Below, piece after piece: positions 34,438-44,200 of a DNA stretch of 64,000 bases. The stretch's first letter is position 1, and each line of letters begins with the position of its first letter. Where the stretch lies: contig DASVUX010000011.1 of the NCBI GenBank assembly GCA_036386835.1, positions 186,001 to 250,000 of the forward strand, read 5' to 3'. This DNA comes from 2-12-FULL-35-15 sp036386835 (GTDB lineage Bacteria; Bacteroidota; Bacteroidia; 2-12-FULL-35-15). A program made the translations under genes and the position numbers. A model generated the notes under the pieces. It was not told where the DNA came from, searched no databases, and saw nothing but the letters and a program-made list of their open reading frames with translations.

Positions 34438-35355
34438 TTATTTTTTAACAAGGTCATTAATAGCTGATTCCGCTGTATTAAAACGAAATGTAAACCCTTC
34501 GGACAATAGTCTTGCAGGAACAACCCTCCTGCTTTTCAGCACGAGCTCCGTTTCCGTGCGCAGGACAAATGCGCCAATTTCAAGCATCCATTCTGTTGCC
34601 GGAAGCCCTATTATCATACCCGTCCGTTCCCTCAGCAATTTCATAAAATCTTTGTTAAGAATGGGTTCAGGAGCGGCAAGATTATAAACGCCTGACCGGT
34701 GGTTCTGTATAAAATAAATGATTGCGTTGATAAAGTCCACCTCGTGGATCCAACTGATGTATTGGTTACCTGACCCCATTTTTCCACCGAGGCCTGCCCT
34801 CACAAGCTTTTCCAGAACTGGCATCACGCCACCTGAGCGGCCCAGGACCATCGAGATCCGCAGGGAGACTTTATGCGTTAACGGAGTATGCGCTTTATTA
34901 AATGCATCCTCCCATTGTTTACATACCTCAACAGAAAAACCACTGCCCATCTCTCCATCTGATTCGCTCATCTCTTTATCTTCCGCATTCCGGTATATTG
35001 TGGCTGATGCTGCATTGATCCACATCTTTGGCGGGGAAGCCGACTTCCGGATAATTTCTCCAAGAATTTTTGTAGCATTTACACGCGAGGAAATGATCCC
35101 GGCTTTATTCTTTTCGGTATAGCGGCAGTCAACGCTTTTCCCTGTAAGATTGATAACTACATCGGAAGAATCTATTTCTTTCGCCCAGCTGCCTGTAGTT
35201 TTACCGTCCCAGTTCAGATAACGGACATTACCGTCCTGCCGCTCCGGCCCCCTTGTAAGTACAATTACTTCCTGGACCGAATTACGAAAATGCTTTATAA
35301 TTGCATTTCCAAGAAACCCTGAACCACCGGCCAATAGTAGTTTATTTAATTTCAT
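34438..35355 (-). CDS. TIGR01777-family NAD(P)-dependent epimerase/oxidoreductase
   Basis: Extended short-chain dehydrogenase of 305 residues. The Rossmann motif is LLAGGSGFLGNAII at about 7-20. Family features include VVINLTGKSVDCRYTEKNK, the WINAASATIYRN active-site strand and the LGGKMGSGNQYISWIHEVDF segment. The substrate is unknown; related proteins have been linked to cell division and to cofactor or lipid steps. Operon order is GbsR regulator, two membrane proteins, this gene, then SRPBCC. Confidence 0.92.
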   Translation of the reverse strand: MKLNKLLLAGGSGFLGNAIIKHFRNSVQEVIVLTRGPERQDGNVRYLNWDGKTTGSWAKEIDSSDVVINLTGKSVDCRYTEKNKAGIISSRVNATKILGEIIRKSASPPKMWINAASATIYRNAEDKEMSESDGEMGSGFSVEVCKQWEDAFNKAHTPLTHKVSLRISMVLGRSGGVMPVLEKLVRAGLGGKMGSGNQYISWIHEVDFINAIIYFIQNHRSGVYNLAAPEPILNKDFMKLLRERTGMIIGLPATEWMLEIGAFVLRTETELVLKSRRVVPARLLSEGFTFRFNTAESAINDLVKK

Positions 35356-35366
35356 AGCTCAGGTTT

Positions 35367-35801
35367 TTAAACCGGTTTAACAAAACTTTGTTGTGGGAAT
35401 CCTTGTGCCTGGCGGGGTTTGGAACCGCTTCTTAATATCAGCAGCAGGAATAAATTAATAAACAGCACGAGCCCAAGTATAAGTATAAAGCCGCCAAGTT
35501 TGGAGCTCAGCACTTCCATGAGACTTTGCAAATTATTCAGCTCTTCGAGCATGTTTGTCCTGGTGACCTCGTTATATCTCCACTCTGCCCGGATCCTAAG
35601 GTTGATAATTGCAAAACCCAGGTTTACCAGGTAGAACCCCACCTGCAGTAATTTGTTTACAGAAAAGGCAAGCTCTGTCTGACCATGGAAAATATCCACA
35701 AGAAAAGCTTTTCCATTGTTATGAAGGGTCCTGGCAACCCAGATCGTCAGCGCTACTGCAACAGGCAGGTAGATGCTGTAAGCTAATACCGTGTAGTTCA
35801 T
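35367..35801 (-). CDS. membrane protein of unknown function, paralogue of its upstream neighbour
   Basis: 144 residues with three likely membrane helices: YLPVAVALTIWVA, LLQVGFYLVNLGFAIINL and GGFILILGLVLFINLFLLLIL. It shares with the 119-residue neighbour the pattern MNYxxLxY, GKAFLV, the SVNKLL segment, YLVNxG and a final VLSxKxG helix, so the two arose by duplication. Between helices 2 and 3 it has an extra polar stretch (RAEWRYNEVTRTNMLEEL). It lies between that paralogue and the epimerase gene. Confidence 0.8.
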   Translation of the reverse strand: MNYTVLAYSIYLPVAVALTIWVARTLHNNGKAFLVDIFHGQTELAFSVNKLLQVGFYLVNLGFAIINLRIRAEWRYNEVTRTNMLEELNNLQSLMEVLSSKLGGFILILGLVLFINLFLLLILRSGSKPRQAQGFPQQSFVKPV

Positions 35802-35819
35802 GATAGTTATAATTTAAGT

Positions 35820-36179
35820 TTAATTAATATTTATTTGTTTGTTCCTTCTTCCAATAATGATCAGTGTTATTACATTGAAAAGATGCATTACACCAAGGGT
35901 CAGAATGATTACACCAGCCTTTATACTTAAGACTTCAACCGTTTCCCTGAAGCTTCCGACCGTTTCCCATACTTTAAGGGCCATAATCGTATACCCTGCA
36001 TTTACCAGGTAATAACCCGCTAAAAGCACTTTATTAAGCGAATCCGCAGTGTTTTCGTCCCCTTTGAAAGTGTTGACCAGGAACGCCCTCCCTCTGCGGA
36101 AAAGCACAGCGCCAACATACAATACGATATAGAGCGTTAACAGGAGATAAGAGATGTATGTAAGTATATTGTAATTCAT
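35820..36179 (-). CDS. membrane protein of unknown function, first structural gene of the GbsR operon
   Basis: 119 residues with three likely membrane helices (LTYISYLLLTLYIVLYVGAV, AGYYLVNAGYTIMAL and AGVIILTLGVMHLFNVITLI) and a positively charged loop (RRGRAFLV). It is the shorter of two adjacent paralogues. A perfect 18-bp palindrome lies just upstream of its start, together with the motif also found at the gbsR promoter. No function is recognised. Confidence 0.8.
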   Translation of the reverse strand: MNYNILTYISYLLLTLYIVLYVGAVLFRRGRAFLVNTFKGDENTADSLNKVLLAGYYLVNAGYTIMALKVWETVGSFRETVEVLSIKAGVIILTLGVMHLFNVITLIIIGRRNKQININ

Positions 36180-36181
36180 GA

Positions 36182-36208
36182 TTTCAAAACTTTCAATAAT
36201 TATTGAAA
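36182..36208 (-). promoter_or_regulatory. putative operator upstream of the 119-residue membrane protein gene
   Basis: The 18-bp perfect palindrome tttcaataattattgaaa lies at 36191-36208. It overlaps tttcaaaactttc at 36182-36194, a 13-mer that recurs exactly at the gbsR promoter (36775-36787). It lies just upstream of the start at 36179. Confidence 0.55.
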
Positions 36209-36225
36209 CATTACGGCAAATTTTT

Positions 36226-36732
36226 TTACTTCATCAGCTTCATAAAAGATCCGATGAGCCAGTTCTCATCCGCTTTGATAAGTGTATCCAGTGTGGTGTC
36301 TGCCTTCTTCGCGAAGCGCTCAATTTGTTCCATTGTATCTACAAATGCTTTTACATTGCGGTCACGTTTATCACCATCCACTTTTTTCACCTCATCAAGT
36401 ACCTTGAATATCGGTTCAAGCTCGCGCTTCCTTCTTTCTTTCGCGATCTGCTTAAATACTTTATATATATCCTTTTCGGCTGAAAAATATTCTTTGCGTT
36501 CACCCGATCTCAGTTCTTTCTGTACAAGCCCCCAGCCGATAAGGGTCCTCACATTCATATTTGCATTTCCCCTTGAAATGTTCAGGTCTTCCATGATCTC
36601 TTCTGCGGTAAGCGCATCGGGTGAAACCAGCAGTAAGGCATGCACCTGTGCCATGGTCCTGTTAATGCCCCAGCTGGAACCAAGGGTTCCCCAGGCATTT
36701 ATAAACTTTTCCCTGCTTTCTGCTAATTTCAT
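36226..36732 (-). CDS. GbsR/MarR-family transcriptional regulator
   Basis: Winged-helix regulator of 168 residues. The N-terminal part has ALTAEEIMEDLNISRGNANMNVRTLIGWGLVQ, the recognition-helix region of the GbsR family, followed by the wing and GERKEYFSAEKDIYKVFKQI. The C-terminal half is a charged helical dimerisation region. It is the first gene of the operon (membrane proteins, epimerase, SRPBCC). A promoter with an inverted repeat overlapping its -33 side suggests autoregulation. The inducer is unknown. Confidence 0.9.
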   Translation of the reverse strand: MKLAESREKFINAWGTLGSSWGINRTMAQVHALLLVSPDALTAEEIMEDLNISRGNANMNVRTLIGWGLVQKELRSGERKEYFSAEKDIYKVFKQIAKERRKRELEPIFKVLDEVKKVDGDKRDRNVKAFVDTMEQIERFAKKADTTLDTLIKADENWLIGSFMKLMK

Positions 36733-36751
36733 TTACAAAAGTATTACAGTA

Positions 36752-36796
36752 CAAATGTAATATCTATTCGGAACTTTCAAAACTTTCTGAAAGTTT
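36752..36796 (-). promoter_or_regulatory. gbsR-type promoter with overlapping inverted-repeat operator
   Basis: On the minus strand TTG (36778-36780) is followed after 18 bp by TACATTTG (36752-36759), a perfect match to the phylum consensus. The inverted repeat aaactttc-t-gaaagttt (36780-36796) and the 13-mer tttcaaaactttc (36775-36787) overlap the -33 element. A bound repressor there would block the promoter. Confidence 0.7.
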
Positions 36797-36810
36797 ATTT
36801 TAATTTGCCA

Positions 36811-36840
36811 ATAAAAAACCCCGGGGTCACCGGGGTTCTT
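36811..36840 (-). terminator. intrinsic terminator of the gene ending at 36842
   Basis: The stem aaccccgg (36817-36824) pairs with ccggggtt (36830-36837) around a 5-nt loop. On the minus strand it is followed by a six-T tract. Confidence 0.85.
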
Positions 36841-36841
36841 T

Positions 36842-39800
36842 TTAATTGCTCAGGAGCTGAATATAACCCTGCTTATCGTATTCGGTTTCGTTTCTTGTCT
36901 TCGCTTTTAAGATATAGAAATATGTACCATCCGAACTGCCTGAACCGTTCCAGCCCTGATCCTGGTCAGTGGACTCGAACACCTTGTGTCCCCAGCGGTT
37001 GAAGATGCTTATCGAATAGGAAACCAGTCCGTTTGATTTTACTTTAAATTCATCGTTGATACCATCCCCATTAGGAGTAAATACGTTTGGAATGATAACC
37101 TGGCAATCATTTGTAACTTCGTAAATCACTGTATCGCTGCTGAAATTACCACAAAGGTCCATTACCATGATCTCATACATGTTAACGCCTTCCTGCGTGG
37201 CCATAACCGTTGCATTAGCTTGGTTGGAACCGGAAATAGTATCTGTTATGATTCCTGATATTATTGACCAATTGAATACATTTCCACCGAAACCACCGGT
37301 AGTTGTTGAGTTCAATAATAATGGCTCGTCAACACAAACGGCCCCATCAGGTCCCGCTGTTACAACAAGCGGTGTGGCTGTAAGAACGTTCACAGTTACG
37401 CTGTCTGTCACAGGGTCGGCACACGCTGCAGTTCCTGTAACAGTGTAAGTTATCGTAGATGTGGCACCGGACACGGTAGTAGCACCGGTTGTATTGGATA
37501 ATGCAGTGGCCGGGCTCCATGTATAATTTGTTGCGCCAGTAGCAGTAAGAACATTCGGTACTCCAGGGCATGCAGTAATGTCCTCTCCTGCGTCCACAGT
37601 CAATATCACTGAATTAGCAGCAGTTACCGTAACCACATCAGAAACAGGATCCGCACAGGCAGCTGTTCCTGTAACCGTATATGTAATTGTGGTCATAGGG
37701 CTGGACACCGGGTTAGCGATGGTTGTGCTTGAAAGCGCTGTAGCCGGGCTCCATGTATAGCTGGTCGCACCTGTGGCATTCAGTGTTGTTGAGGCGCCCG
37801 GGCAAACAGAAACATTACTGCCGGCATCCACATTTAGGATTACCGAATTGACCGCATTAACAGTTATGCTGTCGACCTGGGTAGGAGCACAAGGCACATT
37901 GGCGGTAACTGTATAGGTGGTGGTTGTATTGGTTGTCGCTACAGGGTTGGCAATTGAAGGATTTGAAAGGGTTGCAGCAGGGCTCCAGACATATGTTGAG
38001 GCTCCTGAAGCGCTTAATGTTGTTGGCGTGCCGGGACACACGGTTACATCTGCACCTACAGTTAAAGTAAATGTTGCAGGTGGCAATGCGATCACACTGA
38101 TCGTAGATGTATCTGCACAACCGCTCATGTTGTCTGTAACTACTAAGGTATAAGTTGTATCACCCGGAACAAATGCCCCTGTGCTCTGGGAAGTCGGGCT
38201 TGCTATCAAAGGATTTGGTGACCACAGATACGTAAAGTTGGCGGTATCAGCAGTTCCTCCGCAATGATGGAACCGGATCTGCGGATGTGCCATGGCCGTC
38301 TGTGGGAACGGGTTAAGAGTTGAACATTGCTCATCAGAATCGCTTAACGAATAGATCGTAGAAACATACGTGGTGGCATCATTCGTTGTAATACAGTTAT
38401 TCGTGTAGTTTGAGCCCGGATTTAACTCGCTGAAGCAAACCTGTACAATCACATTTGATATTCCGTCCCACTCGAATGAACCGGTAAACGGATGTGCATT
38501 CCAGCCTGTTGTAACATTGTAGGTTGCCGCAGGGAACACGGTCATGATACCAGGTTCAAAATCTGTAGCGCTGCTTGGGAAGCTTGTTAAATTGGTACAG
38601 GTCATTCCTATTGAAAAATTGTGATAGGTGGAGATCCCGTTTATGGAAACAACATTGAAATCGATCTGTTCGATCTTTCCGCCCGTGATCCCTGCAGCAT
38701 TTAATTCAGCTGCTGTATAAAGGTATTGCTGGCGAACCGATGTATACCAGTTTCCATATGGTGCAGGGTACGTGGTTGTAGTGTTGGATCCATTACCTGC
38801 ACCTACAGTACCCGCTACTGCTCCTGAACATCCTACCGGGCTTACACCGCAAACTGCAGGAACTGCAGCTCCGAAATTTGCATGCAGCTGGATGGAATCA
38901 CCAAGGCAAGCCGCAGAAGTGTAGCTTAATGTAGGATCCGGAGGGTAAGACGGTATTATTGTGATTATTGTAGTATCGAGCTTCACGCAGCCAACACTAT
39001 TCGTGATCGCTACGTAATAATTATAAGTGCCCGGGGTGGTGATAGTGGCCACAGGATTCGGGATAGTGGTGCTGCTCAGGTAAGTTGCAGGGCTCCATGA
39101 ATATCCATAAGTTCCGGTCGGGTTCACAACCGTATTTAACTGGATTGGATTTGCAAGACAGGATGTAGCTGTGCTTTGTGTTGTAGTAAATGTATAATCA
39201 GGAGTAACGAATACTGTTACGGTATCTATATTGATACAGGTCCCTGTAAGATCACTTGTGACGATATACGTAGTAGTATCTGTTGGTGTAGCAACAGGAT
39301 TAGCACACGGATTACAGGAAAAATTTGTTCCTACAACAATCGGAGGTCCGCTCAGTACCGTCCAGTTAAAGGTTGTTCCTCCTGTAGCGCTCAGGTTAGC
39401 ACTTTGATTTCCGCAAAGAACCGTATCGCTGTTTGCAATTGTTCTGATCGCAGGCTGCACCAAAGCAGTAACGGTATCTTTTTTCTGGCAACCAAAAGGA
39501 CTGGTAATATTCACATAATAAGTAAATGTCCCGGCTGTGTTAATTGTCGCTGTAGGATTTGCGATAGAGTCATCATCAAGATCCGTTGATGGCGTCCAAT
39601 AGAAATCATAAGTTCCGGCCGGTGAACCTGAAACATTGAACTGTACAGATTGATCAAGACAAAGTGATGCCGTGCTTTGAGTGGTTGTAAAACTGAAATC
39701 CGGAACAACTGTAACGGTTACTGTATCCTTATTAACACAGGTTCCGCTAAGGTCACTGGTTACTTCATAAACAGTGGTCACTGATGGTGTGGCAACAGGG

Positions 39801-41131
39801 TTGTCACATGGGTTACATGAGAAATTAGTTCCTATTACTATGGGATCACCGCTGATTACCGCCCAGTTGAAGATGCTTCCGCCTGTGGCTGCGAATGTCG
39901 CAGACTGCGGCCCGCAAATGATCTGGTCAATTCCGCCAAGTGTCCTTGGCTGCACCTGGATGTCGTAAACAAATGTTTGCTGACCCGGTACCGGGCATGC
40001 ACCGTCATTTACAGTAATGCTGAACGTAGTATTTGTATTTGCAGTTCCTCCCGGAGCTGTCCAGCTTATCGTGGCAACAAGAGGATTTGAACCAGAAGTT
40101 GTGATCACTGAACCCGGAAGCACAGAGGCAAGATTGGATATGATAAACAAGCTATCTGCTGAGTTAACGTCTGTAAACGTTGCGTTGAATGTAAAATTTG
40201 AGCCTTCACATAATTCTATTGAGAATGGCCCTGTTTGCACAGCCGTACCAGTCATTCCGGTAATTGCACCGGCACCGGCATCCGGAACAATATTAGAGCA
40301 GTTCTGAACGATAAATTGTATATCACGCATTACTGTCCCGATAAGGTTTCCCGCGGCATCGAATTCCTCTACAAGCACAACAACCACAAAATTTCCGAGA
40401 GTTGTTGGGGTGAACGTAAGCATTCCTGTAAGCGGATCGATCGTAATACCTGGTATTGGGGAGGAAGCAGAATAACCTGGATTGTAAGCAAGATTTGTGG
40501 ACGTACCTGTACCAAAATCGTAATCCAGGGCATTCACTAATGAATAGTACAGGGAATCACCGTCTGTTTCCACCACACCGTAACTGTAATTTACTGCCTG
40601 ACCCTGGCATACATAAGGGATCGGCTGTGAGGTAAAGGATGGAGAATTATTACATGGTGCGGTAACACTGTTTATGGTTGCTTCTATATAACTTCCGAAA
40701 GAGGAAGCATTTACAAGATTCAATACCGCATTATTACGGCAGCAAACATTCCATTGGGCAGTCCATGTATCACATGGAGGAGCAAGCGTTACTGTACCGG
40801 TGAAATTGAAGACCCACATACCCGGTAAACTACCTCCGTTACAGGTACTGTTATTCAGCTGTGTAGGACAAAGCTGTGATATTTCCGTCCCGCCCGGGTT
40901 AAGAACATTTACTGTTGTGGTCATTGTCTGGCCGCATGTACTGGTAAAAGTTATTGTCTGCGTTGCACCCGGATCAAAGCCAAGACAATCAACAAACAGG
41001 TTTAAGTTGATCTGGTACTGGTTATTACCAAGACAAACATAACTAAGATCACCTCCTGCAATGTGGGAGGCTTTAGCCGGGTTAATTAAGAAAATGGAAA
41101 GGAAGAAAATGGACGCAATTATTTTTTTCAT
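36842..41131 (-). CDS. giant T9SS type B surface protein with PKD/Ig-like modules
   Basis: The frame extends nine codons upstream, but ATG 41131 gives the signal peptide (MKKIIASIFFLSIFLINPAKA), so I use it; the product is 1429 residues. The N-terminal module starts SHIAGGDLSYVCLGNNQY, a typical opening of large secreted proteins in this phylum. The middle holds PKD/Ig-like units of the NSFSCNPCDNPVATPSVTT kind and, near residues 780-1000, an unassigned region of about 210 residues with TYHNFSIGMTCTNLTSF and HPQIRFHHCGG. Several more Ig-like units (VDAGSNVSVCPGASTTL) follow. The end is a T9SS type B (CHU_C) domain with IPNVFTPNGDGINDEF and IFNRWGHKVFES. Function is probably adhesion or surface coating. 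Confidence 0.9.
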   Translation of the reverse strand: MKKIIASIFFLSIFLINPAKASHIAGGDLSYVCLGNNQYQINLNLFVDCLGFDPGATQTITFTSTCGQTMTTTVNVLNPGGTEISQLCPTQLNNSTCNGGSLPGMWVFNFTGTVTLAPPCDTWTAQWNVCCRNNAVLNLVNASSFGSYIEATINSVTAPCNNSPSFTSQPIPYVCQGQAVNYSYGVVETDGDSLYYSLVNALDYDFGTGTSTNLAYNPGYSASSPIPGITIDPLTGMLTFTPTTLGNFVVVVLVEEFDAAGNLIGTVMRDIQFIVQNCSNIVPDAGAGAITGMTGTAVQTGPFSIELCEGSNFTFNATFTDVNSADSLFIISNLASVLPGSVITTSGSNPLVATISWTAPGGTANTNTTFSITVNDGACPVPGQQTFVYDIQVQPRTLGGIDQIICGPQSATFAATGGSIFNWAVISGDPIVIGTNFSCNPCDNPVATPSVTTVYEVTSDLSGTCVNKDTVTVTVVPDFSFTTTQSTASLCLDQSVQFNVSGSPAGTYDFYWTPSTDLDDDSIANPTATINTAGTFTYYVNITSPFGCQKKDTVTALVQPAIRTIANSDTVLCGNQSANLSATGGTTFNWTVLSGPPIVVGTNFSCNPCANPVATPTDTTTYIVTSDLTGTCINIDTVTVFVTPDYTFTTTQSTATSCLANPIQLNTVVNPTGTYGYSWSPATYLSSTTIPNPVATITTPGTYNYYVAITNSVGCVKLDTTIITIIPSYPPDPTLSYTSAACLGDSIQLHANFGAAVPAVCGVSPVGCSGAVAGTVGAGNGSNTTTTYPAPYGNWYTSVRQQYLYTAAELNAAGITGGKIEQIDFNVVSINGISTYHNFSIGMTCTNLTSFPSSATDFEPGIMTVFPAATYNVTTGWNAHPFTGSFEWDGISNVIVQVCFSELNPGSNYTNNCITTNDATTYVSTIYSLSDSDEQCSTLNPFPQTAMAHPQIRFHHCGGTADTANFTYLWSPNPLIASPTSQSTGAFVPGDTTYTLVVTDNMSGCADTSTISVIALPPATFTLTVGADVTVCPGTPTTLSASGASTYVWSPAATLSNPSIANPVATTNTTTTYTVTANVPCAPTQVDSITVNAVNSVILNVDAGSNVSVCPGASTTLNATGATSYTWSPATALSSTTIANPVSSPMTTITYTVTGTAACADPVSDVVTVTAANSVILTVDAGEDITACPGVPNVLTATGATNYTWSPATALSNTTGATTVSGATSTITYTVTGTAACADPVTDSVTVNVLTATPLVVTAGPDGAVCVDEPLLLNSTTTGGFGGNVFNWSIISGIITDTISGSNQANATVMATQEGVNMYEIMVMDLCGNFSSDTVIYEVTNDCQVIIPNVFTPNGDGINDEFKVKSNGLVSYSISIFNRWGHKVFESTDQDQGWNGSGSSDGTYFYILKAKTRNETEYDKQGYIQLLSN

Positions 41132-41269
41132 TTGTATTGATTTTGTGTAATAACTCAAAGAAAATTAACAGTTATATAAAACCGATAATATATATCGTTT
41201 GCTAAAATAGTCTTTTTATTTAAATTACAATGCAGCGGGGAAATTCCAGCTCTCCCCTGCTTTCCCCTA

Positions 41270-44200
41270 TTAACTTCCGAGAACCTGCACATGCCCTTTT
41301 TCTTCTGTTTCAGAGCCATCGGCCCCTTTGATCTTTAAGATGTAAAAATAGGTTCCGTCCTCTGCCTTACCGCTGTCGGAGGAGCCATCCCAGCCACTGG
41401 CCGCGTCTCCACTCCATTCATAAATCTTTTTTCCCCAGCGGTTGAATATAGCGCCATCCACCCCGGTGACACCAATCGACTGGATCCCGAAGAAATCATT
41501 CTTATTATCACTGTTTGGTGTAAAAACATTCGGGATGGAATAGGTCATCTCTTCAAACACCTCGATAGTGAATACTGCTGAATCGACACAAGGGAAGCCT
41601 CCGTTGGTAGCATACAACAGTACGGTGTAGGTTCCGTTTGCCGCGTAAATCGCAGATGGGTCGGTTAGTGTTGAAACGGCTCCGTTGCCAAAATCCCAGG
41701 TATAATTTATTGCTCCTGTAGATGTGTTCGTAAAGCTAACAGTTAAAGGTTTAGGCCCTGAAGGGGGAGTTGCCGTAAAGGACGCATTGACATTAGATAT
41801 TTGCCCGACATTTACCGTTTGTGACGTTGCGCATCCCAAAGCATCAGTAATTATCACATTATACATTCCCTGGCTTAACGAAGAAAATGTATTTCCGCTT
41901 TGCGGTGCATTTCCGTTAAGGGAATACATAAAGGGACCTGTTCCCCCGCTTACCGCACCAATTGTTATCTCACCGTCATTATCAAAACATGTTTCATCGC
42001 TGACTGACGCTGTGGCTACTGTAATCGTATTGCTAACAGTTACAACCACCGTATCACTGTCTGTACATCCTGCCAAATTTGATCCTGTGACGATATAGGA
42101 GGTTGTCTGGGAAGGATTGGCTGACGGATTTGCAATATTGCTGATATTAAGTCCGGCTGACGGGCTCCAGAAATAGGAATTTGCTCCTGAGGCATTCAGC
42201 TGAGCGGACAGCCCGCTGCAGATGCTTACATCCTGCCCTGCATTAACAACCGGAACGGAATTAACGGTGATGGTCACCTGCGAAGTCGCGGTACAGAATC
42301 CTGCTCCTGTAACGGTTACGGTATAAGTTGTTGTTGTAGAAGGGAAAGCAAAAGGATTCTGAATTATTGTGCTGCTTAACCCTGCAGCAGGTGCCCAGGA
42401 ATATGTCACACCTCCGCTGGGATTAAGTATTGTACTGTCGCCCATGCAAATACTGGTATTTGTTCCTGCATTGGCAGCCGGTATATTATGAACCACTACG
42501 GTAACCGTATCCTGTGAAGAGCAGCCATTGAGATCGGTACCTGTTACAGTGTACAAGGTGGTTACGCCCGGGGAAGCAACAGGATTTGGTATGTTCGGGT
42601 TATTAAGCGAACCCGCGGGTGACCATGAATATGTGTTTGCACCGCTTACAGAAAGATTTGCATTTGAACCATTGCAGACTGAAAGTGAAGCACCGGAATT
42701 CACTGCAGGAAGCGAATTAACCCCAACAGTAACATAGGCTGTATCCGAGCAGCCGGAGCCTGCTGTACCAATCACCGTATAGGTTGTTGAAGAAGAAGGA
42801 AATGCAAGCGGATTTGCGATGGAGTCATCGCTTAATGTTGCAGCGGGTAACCAGTAATATGTAAGAGCTCCGCTAACGTTCAGCGCGGTACTATCTCCCT
42901 GGCATATAACAGCATTACCGGCAGCAGTGATGGTTAAACCATTCAGACCAATATTAACAGTGTCTGTATTCACACAGCCATTGGTATCAACCCCGGTAAC
43001 TACGTATGTAGTTGGAGAGCCAGGACTTGCGACCGGATTAGAAAGAGTGGAATCGTTTAGTGTTGCACCGGGTGACCACATATAGCTGTCCGCACCGCTT
43101 GCGTTCAGGTTGATACCCGATCCGATGCATATGCTAAGGTCTGGTCCTGCATTCACTGACGGCAGTGAATCAACCCTTACAAATACACTGTCGATACCTG
43201 AACATCCGAGTGCATCCGTAACCATAACTGTGTACGTGACAGAGGAAAGCGGCCCCGCAACCGGATTAAAAACAGATGTATCACTCAGGCCTGCCGAAGG
43301 AACCCATGCATACTGCATCCCCCCTGAGGCTGAAAGCATGATGCTGTCTCCTAAACAAATACTAGTATCAGCACCGGCATCTGCAACCACGGCAGGAATA
43401 ATTGTAATGATTACGGAATCACTGGCGGAACAGCCGGTACTGCTATTGGAAACTGTAACATAATAGACCATATTACCTGTCGGGCTTGCCACAGGGTTTG
43501 CTATGGACGGATTACTAAGATCTGTGGCCGGTGACCAGAGATAGCTATCTCCTCCGCTTGCCCCCAGCATTATACTGCTACCCTGGCAAATAGCAGTATC
43601 CGGGCCTGCATCTGCTCCCGGGTTAAGAATAATAACGGAAACCGTATCACTGCTGCTGCACCCTACGGAGTTGGTGATGGTTAATGTATAAGTTGTTGTT
43701 ACAACGGGTGTGGCCACAGGAGTAAGAATGGTAGAATCATCAAGGGTTGCAGCCGGGCTCCAGGAATAAGTCCCGACTGGTCCGTTTCCTCCAAGCATTA
43801 TATTATCCCCGCTACAGATCCCGGATGGAAATCCTGCATCAACAACAGGTGCAAACTCAACCCCTACAGATACCGTATCAAAACCTACACAGCCGGATGC
43901 GTCAGTGACCATAACGGTATAAACGGTTGTGGAGGACGGGCTGGCGATCGGATTTGCAATTGCAGGATTGTTAAGTCCTGTTGCAGGAGACCAGGAATAT
44001 ATTGTGCCTCCGCTAGCACCAAGCATAGTGGATGAGCCCTGGCAGATCTTCGTGTACGGACCTGCGTCAACAGGAATATTAATGGAATTAACCACCACGG
44101 TATCTGTGTTATTACCTCCGGTAGCAACCCCGCAGCCATTAGGCCCGTCCACTTTTGCATAATAATATTGAGGAGAGGCGACCGGGCTTAGTGTAACATT

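Noticed and set aside
41160..41269. Terminator for the gene ending at 41270 (gcagcgggg...cccctgct)
   Set aside because: The stem has a mismatch or bulge and no clear T tract on the minus strand, so it was not listed as a feature.
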